Numbered from the stretch's first letter, positions 45,271 to 55,100 are shown. The stretch: 64,000 bases of DNA from Bacteroides sp. MSB163 (GCF_036416795.1 NZ_CP143867.1:1798001-1862000); one strand, 5' to 3'. Translations and numbers: made by a program. Notes: generated by a model not told the origin, from the letters alone.

Positions 45271-47292
45271 TTATATCTTCTCTATCCGTATGGCGGCTCC
45301 TCCGCCCCGTGCAAGAGGGAGATTCAGCACTGTGCCGGCATTTACTTCCTGCTCACTGATGACTACCGGATAAGGATTGTTTTCGTAGTCCGCATCCTTG
45401 CTGTCGCGGTAGAGCGTAGCCTTGTAGGACGCATCGGCATCAAGGAAATCCAAGGGTAACTTTATTTCCCGTGATTCCCGATTGGTGATACAACCCACGA
45501 ACCAGTTTTCGCTGTTGCGGTCTTTGCGGGCAATGACTACATATTCGCCTATCTTTGCGTCGGGCACCACCGTCTTTGCCCAGGTGGTGGGACAGGAGGT
45601 GATGAATGAGAACTCCGGTCTTCCTTCATAATTCTCTATCATATCCGATGCCATTTGCAACGGGCTGAACAGAACTACGCTTAGAGCCAGTTGTTTGGCA
45701 ATCGTGGTCTGTACCCGTGTGCCCGGATAGACAGGGTTGGTGAAGTTGAACGTTCCCGGTGTGAAGTCCATCGGTCCGGCAAGTCCGCGGGTGAAGGGGA
45801 TGATGCAGGTATGTTCGGGTTGGTTGCCGCCATCGGCGGACCAGGCATCATATTCCTGTCCGCGTACTCCTTCCTGGGTCATCAGGTTGGGGTAGGTGCG
45901 TTGCAGGCCGCTGGGCATGGCGGGCTCGTGGTTATCGACCATGATGCCGTAGCGGGCGGCCGTCTCAATGACCTTGCGGTAATGGCGTATACCGTACTGG
46001 CTGTGTTGCAACTCTTTATGGTCGAGCATGGAGTTGACGTATCCCGTCTTTACGGCATTGATACCGAGTGAGCGGTAGAGGGTATAGGCACTGTCCAACT
46101 GTTGTTCGTAGTTGGTGGCGGCACCGCCTGTTTCGTTGTGAGCGATGAGGCGGAGGCCTTTCTGACGGGCGTAGTCGGCCAGCTTTTTCAGGTCGTAGTC
46201 GGGATAGGCACGGGTGAAACTGAATTTGTCGCCATCACGTGTCCAGTCACCGTCCCAGCCGTAGTTCCAGCCTTCTACCAGTACTCCGCTGAAACCATGA
46301 CGGGCGGCGAAGTCGATGTAGCGCATGGTGTTGGCAGTGGTGGCACCGTGTTTGGGGCCTTGTGCCCAGGTATATTTCTCCATGTGCATACCCCACCAGA
46401 TGCCGATGTAGCGTCCCGGTTCTATCCAGGAGGTATCTTCTATCCGGCACGGCTCATTCAGGTTCAGCATCAGGCGGGAGAGGATCAGGTCACCGGGTTT
46501 ACGCGCGACGATAATCGTGCGCCAGGGGGTGACGAAAGGGGCGGTGGCGAATACCTTTTCACCGGTACTCCACGGCGTGAGGGCTGTGCGAATGGTTACA
46601 GCAGGCTTCCCTTCTCCCTTCGGCGTCAGATTCAGGCTGGCATAGTCCGTCAGATTCGCCTCATGCAGCGTCATGTAAAGACTGTCGTTCACTTCCAGGG
46701 TGATGGGAGTGGAGACGGTATCTTTCCGGCTGATGGGAGCGGCGGTGTAAACACCCTCGTAATACTTGGAGCCGTTTGTCGGAATACTCCATGTACGGGC
46801 ATCCCAGGGCAATGCGTATTCCGTCTCCTCGTCCATGATGACAAACTCTTTCAGGTTTTCCTGTTCGGGGAAGAAATAACGGAAACCCAGTCCGTCATCG
46901 AAGAGGCGGAAGACAACGGAAAGGTTGCGCCGGAGTCCGCTGCGTTCTTCCAGATTCAGTGTCAGTTCGTTGTAGTGGTTGCGTACTTCAATCTCTTCAC
47001 CCCAGGGCTGCATCCAGGTTTCATCGGAGGACGTCCGTTTCACATCCTTCACACGAAAGTCTCCGTTCAGGGGGCCGTCTTTCAGAGTGAATCCCAGGTT
47101 TGAGGGATGGATAAGTGCTTCGGTGCCCCGCGCCAGCGAGTAGTAAGCCTTTCCGTTCTTCACCCCGGTAGTCAGGCTGAGTTGTCCGTCGGGCGACTGT
47201 AACGTTTCTGTCCGTTCTCCGTTGGTGCAGGCTGCCAGCAATGCGAGGGACAGGCATACGCCGAGTAATCTTTTTATGCTATATTTATTCAT
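45271..47292 (-). CDS. GH97 alpha-glucosidase, SusB-type
   Basis: A 673-residue lipoprotein (Cys22, 'LLAACTN') with the GH97 layout: N-terminal beta-super-sandwich (about 25-300), TIM barrel (about 300-560), C-terminal beta domain. Glu387 ('HNETGG'), Glu456 ('DNHEP') and Glu480 ('RGQEYDAW') have exactly the spacing (69 and 24) that I recall for the catalytic/calcium Glu439, Glu508 and Glu532 of B. thetaiotaomicron SusB. 'VKTGYV' near 415 has Gly where retaining alpha-galactosidase members have the Asp nucleophile. An inverting alpha-glucosidase is therefore the best call. It is the last gene of the PUL3 operon, 60 nt after the GH71/99-like gene, and would split oligosaccharides made by that enzyme. 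Confidence 0.9.
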   Translation of the reverse strand: MNKYSIKRLLGVCLSLALLAACTNGERTETLQSPDGQLSLTTGVKNGKAYYSLARGTEALIHPSNLGFTLKDGPLNGDFRVKDVKRTSSDETWMQPWGEEIEVRNHYNELTLNLEERSGLRRNLSVVFRLFDDGLGFRYFFPEQENLKEFVIMDEETEYALPWDARTWSIPTNGSKYYEGVYTAAPISRKDTVSTPITLEVNDSLYMTLHEANLTDYASLNLTPKGEGKPAVTIRTALTPWSTGEKVFATAPFVTPWRTIIVARKPGDLILSRLMLNLNEPCRIEDTSWIEPGRYIGIWWGMHMEKYTWAQGPKHGATTANTMRYIDFAARHGFSGVLVEGWNYGWDGDWTRDGDKFSFTRAYPDYDLKKLADYARQKGLRLIAHNETGGAATNYEQQLDSAYTLYRSLGINAVKTGYVNSMLDHKELQHSQYGIRHYRKVIETAARYGIMVDNHEPAMPSGLQRTYPNLMTQEGVRGQEYDAWSADGGNQPEHTCIIPFTRGLAGPMDFTPGTFNFTNPVYPGTRVQTTIAKQLALSVVLFSPLQMASDMIENYEGRPEFSFITSCPTTWAKTVVPDAKIGEYVVIARKDRNSENWFVGCITNRESREIKLPLDFLDADASYKATLYRDSKDADYENNPYPVVISEQEVNAGTVLNLPLARGGGAAIRIEKI

Positions 47293-47352
47293 ACCTATTC
47301 TTTTTTTAGTTATTAGTTGACAAGGTTTCAGTTGACAAGGAAGATAGTGTTA

Positions 47353-48582
47353 TTATTCTAATTCGTCCATCAGTTCTCCGGCCTTGTCCGGTTGCAGGGA
47401 GATGAAGTAGTAGAAAGCCTGCGTCAGATATTTGGAAGCCTTATCCTTATCGTTGGTGTATTTCAGCTTCAGTGTGTACCAGCGGTATATTTCCTGTAAC
47501 GCTTTCTCCTGATAAGAGATACCGGTGAATTGCTGCAAGGCGGTCAGATAACGGTTGCCGTATTCCAGGGTGGGCTCTATGGTGGTGCCTTCGCCGAAGT
47601 CATTCCAGGTGCTTATCTGGAGATACTTCAACCCTGCTTTTCGGGCGGCATCCAGCTGGCGGTTGAAGAGGGCGCCGTTTTCTGCATCGTAGGTGGTGTA
47701 GCCATCGCCCCAGCCGCCTTCCCGGTAATAGTCGTGAAAGCCGGGCATGGCTCCGCCGATGTAGCAACCGAAGTTTCCGGTATCGGAGTAGTTGGGAGCG
47801 GGATTTACCCAAAGGAACTCACCGATGGCATTTTGTTCCAGGCTGTTGTTCGCTTTGCCGGAAAATCCGTTCAGTACCACGAAGGCGGGCTTTGCTTCGA
47901 GGGCACTGAAGATGGTTGTCCACTCTTTGGGAGTGCTCACTTGCTGCGGGCCGAAGATCATCAGGAGCGGTTGGTTGTTTACCCGGATATAATTACTCTT
48001 CTTGAAGAATTGGCTTTCCAGGTACTTCAGGTCGGCTTGGGCTTGCGTCACTTTGCCGGCATCACTCAGGTCGCTCAGGGTTGCATCTTCATAAACGATG
48101 GCAAAGTCGAGGCCGACGCGTTCGACGGCTTTCACCAGCTCTTCCGTATTTCGCTTGTTGGCGGCGTAGTCATGTTTGTCCTGGATGCCGTACCAGTCGA
48201 TCATTACTCCGTCTATGCCGGAATACTTCATCAGGAGGGCGTGATAATTCAGTACGACTGCATCGCTGGATGCATACGGTCCTATCTGCGGATAGTAGTG
48301 GGCGGCAATCTCACGTCGGCCATTGGAATTCTGACGATCGGGGTTACAGGTAGCCATAGTCCAGTGTTGCCCCCACTTATCATTGTTGGTTGCAGGAGTC
48401 TCAAACCAGGGCATGTAGTGGGCATATACCTTCATCGGGTTGGTTTTGGTGACGGTTACCGGGTTGAGCGCTCCGGGCAATTCCTTGCCGCCGCCGTTGC
48501 CGGAATCATCATTCCCGTTGCTGCAAGCCCCCCCGGTGAGGAGGGCTGCAAGCAGGAAACATATAGATGTAATTCGCTTCAT
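47353..48582 (-). CDS. GH71/GH99-like endo-glycosidase lipoprotein
   Basis: A 409-residue lipoprotein (Cys20, 'TGGACSN'). The start at 48582 is chosen for its signal peptide; the frame stays open upstream to 48771, but that would overlap the preceding susD gene. A (beta/alpha)8 barrel of the GH71/GH99 clan is indicated by 'VYAHYMPWFETP' (about 54-65), 'YSGIDGVMIDWYG' and 'WNDFGEGTTIEPT' (326-338). In GH99 the catalytic pair is Glu-x-x-Glu; here it reads Asp328-x-x-Glu331, closer to the 'WNDxGES' motif of GH71 alpha-1,3-glucanases. The neighbouring GH97 alpha-glucosidase makes an alpha-glucan endo-hydrolase attractive, but an alpha-mannan activity cannot be excluded. It follows the susD gene by 25 nt. 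Confidence 0.75.
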   Translation of the reverse strand: MKRITSICFLLAALLTGGACSNGNDDSGNGGGKELPGALNPVTVTKTNPMKVYAHYMPWFETPATNNDKWGQHWTMATCNPDRQNSNGRREIAAHYYPQIGPYASSDAVVLNYHALLMKYSGIDGVMIDWYGIQDKHDYAANKRNTEELVKAVERVGLDFAIVYEDATLSDLSDAGKVTQAQADLKYLESQFFKKSNYIRVNNQPLLMIFGPQQVSTPKEWTTIFSALEAKPAFVVLNGFSGKANNSLEQNAIGEFLWVNPAPNYSDTGNFGCYIGGAMPGFHDYYREGGWGDGYTTYDAENGALFNRQLDAARKAGLKYLQISTWNDFGEGTTIEPTLEYGNRYLTALQQFTGISYQEKALQEIYRWYTLKLKYTNDKDKASKYLTQAFYYFISLQPDKAGELMDELE

Positions 48583-48607
48583 TGTATTCAGAGTTATGAA
48601 ACTTAAT

Positions 48608-50128
48608 TTACTTATAATCCGGATTCTGTTCCAAATTCGGGTTCTTTGCCAGTTCCTCGGCCGGGATAGGAAATACACCTCTGTATTTGGGTGTTTCCCC
48701 TTTATTCCACCAGGGCTTGAAGAAAGTTCCGAAGCGGATATTCGTTGTGCGGCGCAGCCCTTCGAATACAAATTCGTGCTGCCATTCTTTATCCAGGTCG
48801 TTCTCTGTCAAAGCGGTCAGTTCGGCTAAACCGGCACGGACGCGGAGCTGATTGACAAAAGGCAGTGCGGTTGCCGTAAAGCCCAGGCGGAAGTTAGCCT
48901 CCGCTTTCATCATCAGTACTTCGGCGTAACGCATCAATACCCAGTCGTTGTCACGTTCCCAGATGTCCGTTGAGCTCCATTCATATTTATCCAGACGGGC
49001 TCCCTCGTTCTGTTTCGCTTTCTCATAATTCTCTATCTCTTCGGTGTAGTTCAGCGGTTCGCCATCATCCATTAATACGTCGCTGCCGTCTTTGGCACTT
49101 TTTTGCTGGCCGATCAGGAGCGAACCCCGGCGCACATCCGTTTCATCGAACGAGGAGTAAAGTCCCGGTTGTGCACAGATGCCGTTACCGCACCAGGGAT
49201 AAGACTCATCGGCTGTGAATGCCTTCTTCTGGTTGTAGTGGTAAGTCATGGATGCCAGATAATTGCCTACCGTTCCCTGTTTGTGGTCGTAAGGAATGGC
49301 GAAGATGATTTCGGACGATGTTTCATTTACTATTTTGAAGCTGTCGAAATAGTTGGCAGTCAACGCATAACCGCTTACCTTCTCGCAGGCATCCAGGCAG
49401 TCCTGCCAGCGCGGAGTGCCGGTGTATACTTCCGCATTCAGATAGAGGCGGGCAAGCAAAGTGTTTGCCACATTCTGGGTGAATCGGGCATACTGTACGC
49501 CTGAGGGGAGAAGTTCCATAATATCGGTCAGTTCCTTTTCCACGAAGTTGAATACTTCCTGGCGGCTGGATTTCTGAGGTAATCCCGATGCGGTGAAGTC
49601 CGTTGTGATGGGTACGGCACCGAACTGGTCGAGCAACTGATAATAATAGTAAGCACGCAAGCCGCGCAATTCAGCTTTCACCTTGTCTTTGGCTGCTTCG
49701 GTCAGTTCCGACTGGTCCACTTGATAGATGATGGCATTGATTTTGGAGATTCCGATGAAGGGATAACGCCAGGCACTCAGAATCATCTGGTTCTGTGCAT
49801 CCCAGGTGTGATATTGCACCTGTTGGTAACGTCCGCCGTCATACCAGTCCGTGCCGCGGGTAGGGATGCAGGCTTCATCAGAGGCACAGGCACTCAGAAA
49901 GAATACATATTCGCAAGTGGGGTAACAGTTGGCTCCGTTACCTTCGTCGGTGTCGGCACCATAACCGCGCAGGGTGGCGTAAGCGCCTGCAACGATGGTC
50001 TGCACTTCATTGGAAGTCTGTCCATAGTCGTCCATGGAAACTTTATCATATAAGGTCTCGTTCAGGTCGGTACATGCACCGAGCATCAACGATGCGCCGA
50101 GTAAAGCTGATATTAGTTTTTTATTCAT
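48608..50128 (-). CDS. SusD/RagB lipoprotein, PUL3
   Basis: A 506-residue surface lipoprotein from the ATG at 50128 ('MNKKLISALL', lipobox Cys19 in 'LGACTD'); an ATG six codons earlier is less likely. SusD features: 'AELRGLRAYYYYQLLDQFGAVPI' region (about 150-172), 'NTLLARLYLNAEVYTG' and the C-terminal RagB motif 'RYAEVLMMKAEANFRLG' (about 400-416) with 'HEFVFEGLRRTTNIRFG'. It binds the PUL3 glycan together with SusC, whose stop is 53 nt upstream. Confidence 0.95.
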   Translation of the reverse strand: MNKKLISALLGASLMLGACTDLNETLYDKVSMDDYGQTSNEVQTIVAGAYATLRGYGADTDEGNGANCYPTCEYVFFLSACASDEACIPTRGTDWYDGGRYQQVQYHTWDAQNQMILSAWRYPFIGISKINAIIYQVDQSELTEAAKDKVKAELRGLRAYYYYQLLDQFGAVPITTDFTASGLPQKSSRQEVFNFVEKELTDIMELLPSGVQYARFTQNVANTLLARLYLNAEVYTGTPRWQDCLDACEKVSGYALTANYFDSFKIVNETSSEIIFAIPYDHKQGTVGNYLASMTYHYNQKKAFTADESYPWCGNGICAQPGLYSSFDETDVRRGSLLIGQQKSAKDGSDVLMDDGEPLNYTEEIENYEKAKQNEGARLDKYEWSSTDIWERDNDWVLMRYAEVLMMKAEANFRLGFTATALPFVNQLRVRAGLAELTALTENDLDKEWQHEFVFEGLRRTTNIRFGTFFKPWWNKGETPKYRGVFPIPAEELAKNPNLEQNPDYK

Positions 50129-50181
50129 AATCTTCAAATCTTTCATTATTAATTCTTCATCCTTCGTTCTTCATTCTTCAT

Positions 50182-53115
50182 TTAAAACGATATATTCACC
50201 CCCAGTGAGAAAGTCCGTGGCCGCGGGTAGCTGTTGAAACGGTCGATGCCGGGACCTTCCAGAACGTTGTCCGGCAGGCTGACTTCAGGGTCGATGCCAC
50301 TGTAGCCGGTGATGCAGAAGAGATTCTCGCCTGTCAGGTAGAAGCGTATCTTTTCCAGACCGATTTTCTTGACTCCCGGAAGCGTGTAACCCAGGGTTAC
50401 GGATTGCAGACGGAAGAAAGAACCGTTCTCTACGAAATAGCTTGAGAATACCGGGTCGCTCTTGATGCCACTTTCCAGGAAGTCATCGGGTACATTCTGT
50501 GCAGGCAGACGGGTAGGGTCGAACATGGCCATGCGGGTGGCGTTCAGCACCTTCTGCCCAAACATGCCATAACCGGCAAAGCTGAAGTCGAAGTCCCGAT
50601 AGGTGAGGTTCATGCCGAAGCCCAGGTTGAACTTGGGTTGCGCGCTGCCCAGGTATTCGTTGATCGGCTTACCGTCTTCATCACGGTTGATGATGTAATT
50701 GCCGTCGGAGTCGATGCCACTGCACTTCGGGCCGTAGAAGGCACCGGAGGGATATCCTTCTTTGATAATCTGGGAGTACATGCCCGACATACCGCGCAGC
50801 CCGTGCAGTGAACCGGCCTGGAGTCCTACTGCCTGATAGGCTTCGTTTGACAGTTTGGTGATTTCCTGGTCGTTGTAGGCAAAGGTTACGTTAGCGTCCA
50901 GAGTCAGGTCTTTCTGTCGAAGGATGTTGGCGCTCAGACTGACTTCAATCCCTTTATTCACCAGATCGCCCACATTTGCCAGCATGGTGCCCACTTGATA
51001 AGGCGGTTGCGGAACGGGGTATGTCCAGAGCAAATCGCTGGTCTTCTTGTGGTAGAACTCGATTGTACCATTGATGCGGTTGAATATCCCGAAGTCAAGT
51101 CCGATGTTCAGCTGTGCCGTAGATTCCCATTTCAGATTGGGATTTACGTTTTGTGCCTGTACGTATGATTTCTTCCACGTACCGGAGGCAGCGTCATAAT
51201 AAGAAGCACCGTCTGCACTGAGCACGGCCAGTGATTTGTATTCGCCGATACCCGCCTGGTTACCCATTACACCATATCCGGCACGCAGTTTCAGGTTGTT
51301 CAGCCAACTTGTGGTACTTTCCATAAAGGCTTCGTCCGAGATGCGCCATGCCAGGGAGACAGAGGGGAATGTACCCCATTTGTGGTTTGCCCCGAAGCGG
51401 GAGGAACCGTCTCTTCGCAGGGTGGCAGTCAGCATATATTTGCCCATGAGGTTGTAGTTGATACGTCCGAAGAAAGAGGCGAGTTTGGCTTCTCCTTTGT
51501 AAGAGTACACGTCACCGGCACGGAAGTCGGAGCCGGCAGCCAGGTTGTTGTACAGGAAAGCATCCGTGTCGAAGCCGCTGCGGCTGGAGCCGAAGCCATC
51601 GTATACGTTAATCAGATAAGAATAACCGGCCATGAAGTTCATCCGGTGAATCCGGGCCAACTCCAGATCGTAGTTCAGGTAGGTTTCTATCTGTTTGTTG
51701 GTATATTTGGCATAGGTGCGTTGTCCCCAGCCTTTTTCACTCTTTCCTTCCATCATGGCGTAGGTGGGTTTGTAGAGGCCGCCTTCGCTAGACTGATATT
51801 CGTATGAGCCGTTTGCTACGGCTTTCAGTCCTTTCACCAGGTCGAGTTCCACTTTACCGTAGCCCAGGAAGCGGTGGCGTTTCTGGTCGTCGGCACGGTT
51901 GGCGTTGATTTCCACCGGATTTTCGGTGTTGGTACCGCCTATTTGGGCGAAGTCGCCGTTCTGGTCATATACCGGGAAGGTGGGATTCAGGTTGGTCATA
52001 CGTTCGAAGATGCGGTTGTCGATGGGATGCCAGCTGTCGAAGTTAGCGTTGATGCCTGCCTCGATGCGGAGGCGCCCGTTCCATCCGGTCTGGTAAGCGG
52101 CGAGACTACCGGCAAGACGGTTCATGCTGTTGCGGACTATCACGCCCTGATTGTTCTGATAGGTGATGGAGGCACGGTAACCGTTGTCTTTGCGCGAATT
52201 GCTGATGGCTACGTTGTGGGAGTGTGAGATGGCTGTGCGTTCCAGTTCTTTCTGCCAGTCGGTGTCGGCTCCGTAGTCGATGGCCTGTCCCACGTTGTTC
52301 TCGCGGACGTATGCTCTCCACTGGTCGGCACTGAGCAAGTCCATGTGTTTGGCTACCTGGCCGATGGCTACGTAACCGTTGTACTGTATACTTTTCTGCT
52401 CCGTATCGCTGGCAGCACGGTTGGTAGTTACGATGATGACGCCGTTAGCACCCCGCGAACCGTAGATAGCTGCCGCCGAGGCATCTTTCAGTACGTCGAT
52501 GGATACAATTTCGGAAGGTTGCACGGAGTTGAAGTCCACTCCGGGAATTCCATCCACCACCACCAGGGGGCCGTTGCTGGCTGAAAGTGACGTACCACCG
52601 CGCAAACGGATGGAAGCACCTGCTTCGGGAGCGCCGGAACTTTGCACAACGGACAAACCGGCTACTTTGCCTTGCAGCAACTGTTCGGCACTGGTGATGA
52701 TACCTTGTTTCATGTCTTTGGCGTTGACGGAAGTGATGGCACCGGTCAGGTCCGATTTGCGCATTGTTCCGTATCCCACACCGACAATCACGGTTTCTTC
52801 CAGGGCGATGGCGTCTTCCTGCAATACGATGCTGAGGCGGGTGCCTGCGTTTACTTTCTGGCTGATGTAGCCTACGAAGGAGATTTCGAGCGTGCTGTTC
52901 GACGGGCAGCTGAGGCTGAAGTCTCCGTCCATTCCGGTGATGGTGCCGCCTTGTGCCCCTACTATCCGTACGGTGGCGCCAATCAGCGGTTCCTGGTTCT
53001 TGTCCACTACCTTTCCGGTAGCTGTGATGTTCTGCGCCGTTGCGGTTTCGCAGAGTCCCGTCATCATGAATAGGATGAAAAGGGAACAAAGGGTATATAT
53101 AGCTTTACGTTTCAT
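50182..53115 (-). CDS. SusC/RagA TonB-dependent transporter, PUL3
   Basis: A 977-residue outer-membrane transporter: signal peptide (1-28, 'ETATAQ'), carboxypeptidase-regulatory-like domain ('ATGKVVDKNQEPLIGATVRI', about 32-51), plug with 'LQGKVAGLSVVQSSGAPEAG' (about 146-165) and 'LKDASAAAIYGSRGANGVII' (about 205-224), and barrel ending 'FSLGVNISF'. No STN domain is present, in agreement with the absence of a sigma/FecR pair in this locus. It is preceded by the 388-residue duplicated protein gene (21 nt gap) and followed by susD. Confidence 0.95.
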   Translation of the reverse strand: MKRKAIYTLCSLFILFMMTGLCETATAQNITATGKVVDKNQEPLIGATVRIVGAQGGTITGMDGDFSLSCPSNSTLEISFVGYISQKVNAGTRLSIVLQEDAIALEETVIVGVGYGTMRKSDLTGAITSVNAKDMKQGIITSAEQLLQGKVAGLSVVQSSGAPEAGASIRLRGGTSLSASNGPLVVVDGIPGVDFNSVQPSEIVSIDVLKDASAAAIYGSRGANGVIIVTTNRAASDTEQKSIQYNGYVAIGQVAKHMDLLSADQWRAYVRENNVGQAIDYGADTDWQKELERTAISHSHNVAISNSRKDNGYRASITYQNNQGVIVRNSMNRLAGSLAAYQTGWNGRLRIEAGINANFDSWHPIDNRIFERMTNLNPTFPVYDQNGDFAQIGGTNTENPVEINANRADDQKRHRFLGYGKVELDLVKGLKAVANGSYEYQSSEGGLYKPTYAMMEGKSEKGWGQRTYAKYTNKQIETYLNYDLELARIHRMNFMAGYSYLINVYDGFGSSRSGFDTDAFLYNNLAAGSDFRAGDVYSYKGEAKLASFFGRINYNLMGKYMLTATLRRDGSSRFGANHKWGTFPSVSLAWRISDEAFMESTTSWLNNLKLRAGYGVMGNQAGIGEYKSLAVLSADGASYYDAASGTWKKSYVQAQNVNPNLKWESTAQLNIGLDFGIFNRINGTIEFYHKKTSDLLWTYPVPQPPYQVGTMLANVGDLVNKGIEVSLSANILRQKDLTLDANVTFAYNDQEITKLSNEAYQAVGLQAGSLHGLRGMSGMYSQIIKEGYPSGAFYGPKCSGIDSDGNYIINRDEDGKPINEYLGSAQPKFNLGFGMNLTYRDFDFSFAGYGMFGQKVLNATRMAMFDPTRLPAQNVPDDFLESGIKSDPVFSSYFVENGSFFRLQSVTLGYTLPGVKKIGLEKIRFYLTGENLFCITGYSGIDPEVSLPDNVLEGPGIDRFNSYPRPRTFSLGVNISF

Positions 53116-53136
53116 ATTTTTCGGTAGATTAGAGGA

Positions 53137-54303
53137 TTATTCGATTTCCGATAATGATATCAGTGGAATGTCGGTGTTGACTACCGTGATTCCATTGGCA
53201 GTCTCTATCTTCAGGCTGATTTTGCTTAGGTTGGTCAGTCCTTCCAATTCTTTCAACAGATTGACGGAGGCTTCGCGTTTGTCGCGGTTTCCTTCCATGT
53301 CGCCCGTGATGGTTCTGCTGCCTGCGGTGATGGTGTATTTCAGCGTACCGGCATTCTTTTCGTTCCATTGGCGTGTCAGTGTCACGATGTCCAGTGCACA
53401 GATTTTCTGGGGGAAGTAGGAGAATGCAGGGTCGGGATAAATGGGGGCGTTGCCAGCTTTCTGCAAGCGGTCGCCACTGCCGGGACCCCAGTCTCCGTTG
53501 ACGATGGGCACGATGATGTAGGTCATGTTCTCCAGTTCATAGTCATCGGGCACTGCCGGGGCTTCTATCGAACCGTCGTCGGCTATGGTGCTGTTGTAGT
53601 ACTCGAAGGGAGTCATGTCGAACTTGTACAGACCGTTGCCCAGGTCTTTGAAGGCTGTCTTTTCCATAACGTTGGGCAGCCACACTTTGATGCCTTGCAT
53701 CACCTCCCAGTTGTTCAGACCACTGTGCAGGTTGAGCGATGTAAAGTTCAGATCATGTAATCCGCCTTTCTTTCCGCCTATTTCCAGTTCGTTGGCATTT
53801 ACCAGAATGGAGAGAGGTTCTTTCAGCAGGAATTTGTCGGGATAGAACAGGATATCTTTGCCCGATTCGGCGAAATCCTTGAATACCTGGCGTGAGTCGG
53901 GGGCGGAAAATTCCGTGGTGCAGTCTCCGTCGTTCTTTACCTTGAGCTGCATCCAAAGTCCGGCAAAGCCGTCAAACTTCTCCAGTCCGCAGTTAAAGTA
54001 TTGGGTCGGGGTCATGGTCTTCTTGTAGATGCCGTTTCCGGTGTATTCCAGTTTGGCAAAGTCGGAAGAGTTGTCACGGTTTCCCGCATCAGGCTCGGTA
54101 GGTTCCCATGCCCAAAGGTAGAGGTCCACCCCTTCCTGGAAGCCAATGTCGGTTACATCGAAAAAGAAAGTGACTTCTTCATCAAACTGATAGACGGCAG
54201 GCACTGTCCATACTTTGGGGACACCGGGGAACTTGCCTGCAAATGCGATGTTGGGCAGAAGCATCAGAACGATGCCCAGTAATGCTGTGAATATGTTTTT
54301 CAT
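53137..54303 (-). CDS. Unrecognised exported PUL3 protein with an internal duplication
   Basis: A 388-residue protein with a signal peptide ('MKNIFTALLGIVLML...IAFAG') and no lipobox. The start at 54303 is chosen over an ATG five codons upstream because GGAGGA sits 7-12 nt before it, a rare strong Shine-Dalgarno for Bacteroides. I do not recognise a family. Two halves share the pattern 'YTGNGIYKKTMTPTQYFNC' (about 86-104) and 'DLGNGLYKFDMTPFEYYNS' (about 221-239), each preceded by a beta-rich segment with Trp-containing motifs ('DLYLWAWEP', 'IKVWLPN'). This suggests two tandem beta-sandwich, carbohydrate-binding-like domains. Its position between DUF5004 and susC makes a glycan-binding role likely. 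Its start region overlaps the preceding gene's stop. Confidence 0.7.
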   Translation of the reverse strand: MKNIFTALLGIVLMLLPNIAFAGKFPGVPKVWTVPAVYQFDEEVTFFFDVTDIGFQEGVDLYLWAWEPTEPDAGNRDNSSDFAKLEYTGNGIYKKTMTPTQYFNCGLEKFDGFAGLWMQLKVKNDGDCTTEFSAPDSRQVFKDFAESGKDILFYPDKFLLKEPLSILVNANELEIGGKKGGLHDLNFTSLNLHSGLNNWEVMQGIKVWLPNVMEKTAFKDLGNGLYKFDMTPFEYYNSTIADDGSIEAPAVPDDYELENMTYIIVPIVNGDWGPGSGDRLQKAGNAPIYPDPAFSYFPQKICALDIVTLTRQWNEKNAGTLKYTITAGSRTITGDMEGNRDKREASVNLLKELEGLTNLSKISLKIETANGITVVNTDIPLISLSEIE

Positions 54304-54317
54304 GATTCTTTCCTCCA

Positions 54318-54836
54318 TTATTCGGTAACGGGTACCAGGTTATACACATACGATACGAAAGGCTGGCCTTTTACTTTGCGTGTCATCTTGAACTCCAGCA
54401 CGCGGTTGGCACCCGGTGTGGCGGTGACGGTGAGTTCTCCCGCTTTCTTCGACTGGGAAGCATCGGAATAGAGCAATATCTTGCTGGCTGTTCCGTCGGC
54501 GTTGGTAAACGGTTTTTCCATGTTCCATGTACCTGTGTTGGGCAGAAGGGCGGGGGCACTGCCTTCTATATGGAAAGAGGTGGGGACGTTGTCCGCATCC
54601 GTTTTCAGGTCGATGGTGAACGAGGTGAAGTTGAACTTCCCGGTCAGGTCGAGTGCCTGCCCGTTGATTTCGTCCACTTGCCGGATTGATTTGAGCGTCC
54701 ACTTTCCCTGGATTTTCTCGCCTAAGGTGATGGGAGCTACATAAGAACCGTCGTCGGTATCATTGCAGGCGGTGAAAAATGCACCGGTCATCAATGACAG
54801 TAGTAGTAAAGCATACAAGGATTTCAATGCTTTCAT
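54318..54836 (-). CDS. DUF5004 (lipocalin-like) lipoprotein
   Basis: A 172-residue lipoprotein (Cys24, 'FFTACND'). The start of the mature part, 'GEKIQGKWTLKSIRQVD' (about 38-54), and the following beta strands are typical of lipocalin-like DUF5004 proteins in Bacteroides. It probably resides in the outer membrane; ligand unknown. It is the first gene of the PUL3 susCD operon, with a -7 box about 85 nt upstream (54921-54928). Its stop overlaps the region of the next gene's alternative start, so the two are translationally linked. Confidence 0.75.
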   Translation of the reverse strand: MKALKSLYALLLLSLMTGAFFTACNDTDDGSYVAPITLGEKIQGKWTLKSIRQVDEINGQALDLTGKFNFTSFTIDLKTDADNVPTSFHIEGSAPALLPNTGTWNMEKPFTNADGTASKILLYSDASQSKKAGELTVTATPGANRVLEFKMTRKVKGQPFVSYVYNLVPVTE

Positions 54837-54920
54837 AGGTTGTAGTTTTTTTAATGAATAAATCGGTTAACTCTTAAACAATGCATTGGTCGCGGGAAGG
54901 TTTTCTTCCGACCGACATTG

Positions 54921-54928
54921 CAAAGCTA
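54921..54928 (-). promoter_or_regulatory. -7 box for the PUL3 operon (TAGCTTTG)
   Basis: The minus strand reads TAGCTTTG, matching TAnnTTTG, 85 nt before the DUF5004 start. The leader is about 78 nt long. Confidence 0.5.
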
Positions 54929-55100
54929 CGGGGTTTGGAGGGAAAAGAAAAAATATCTGTGTATTGTATAATGCTTTTTTGCGTTGATATGCTGTTAATA
55001 TTCTTATTATCAGTGAATAGCGTTTTCCTGAATCTCCGATTTGTATAAAGGAAATATAGCCTCATAACAGGCTGTTTTCTTCTAATTTATGCCCTGTTTG

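Noticed and set aside
46102..47103. 333-codon plus-strand frame opposite the GH97 gene
   Set aside because: Shadow of the alpha-glucosidase; the GH97 catalytic residues lie on the other strand.
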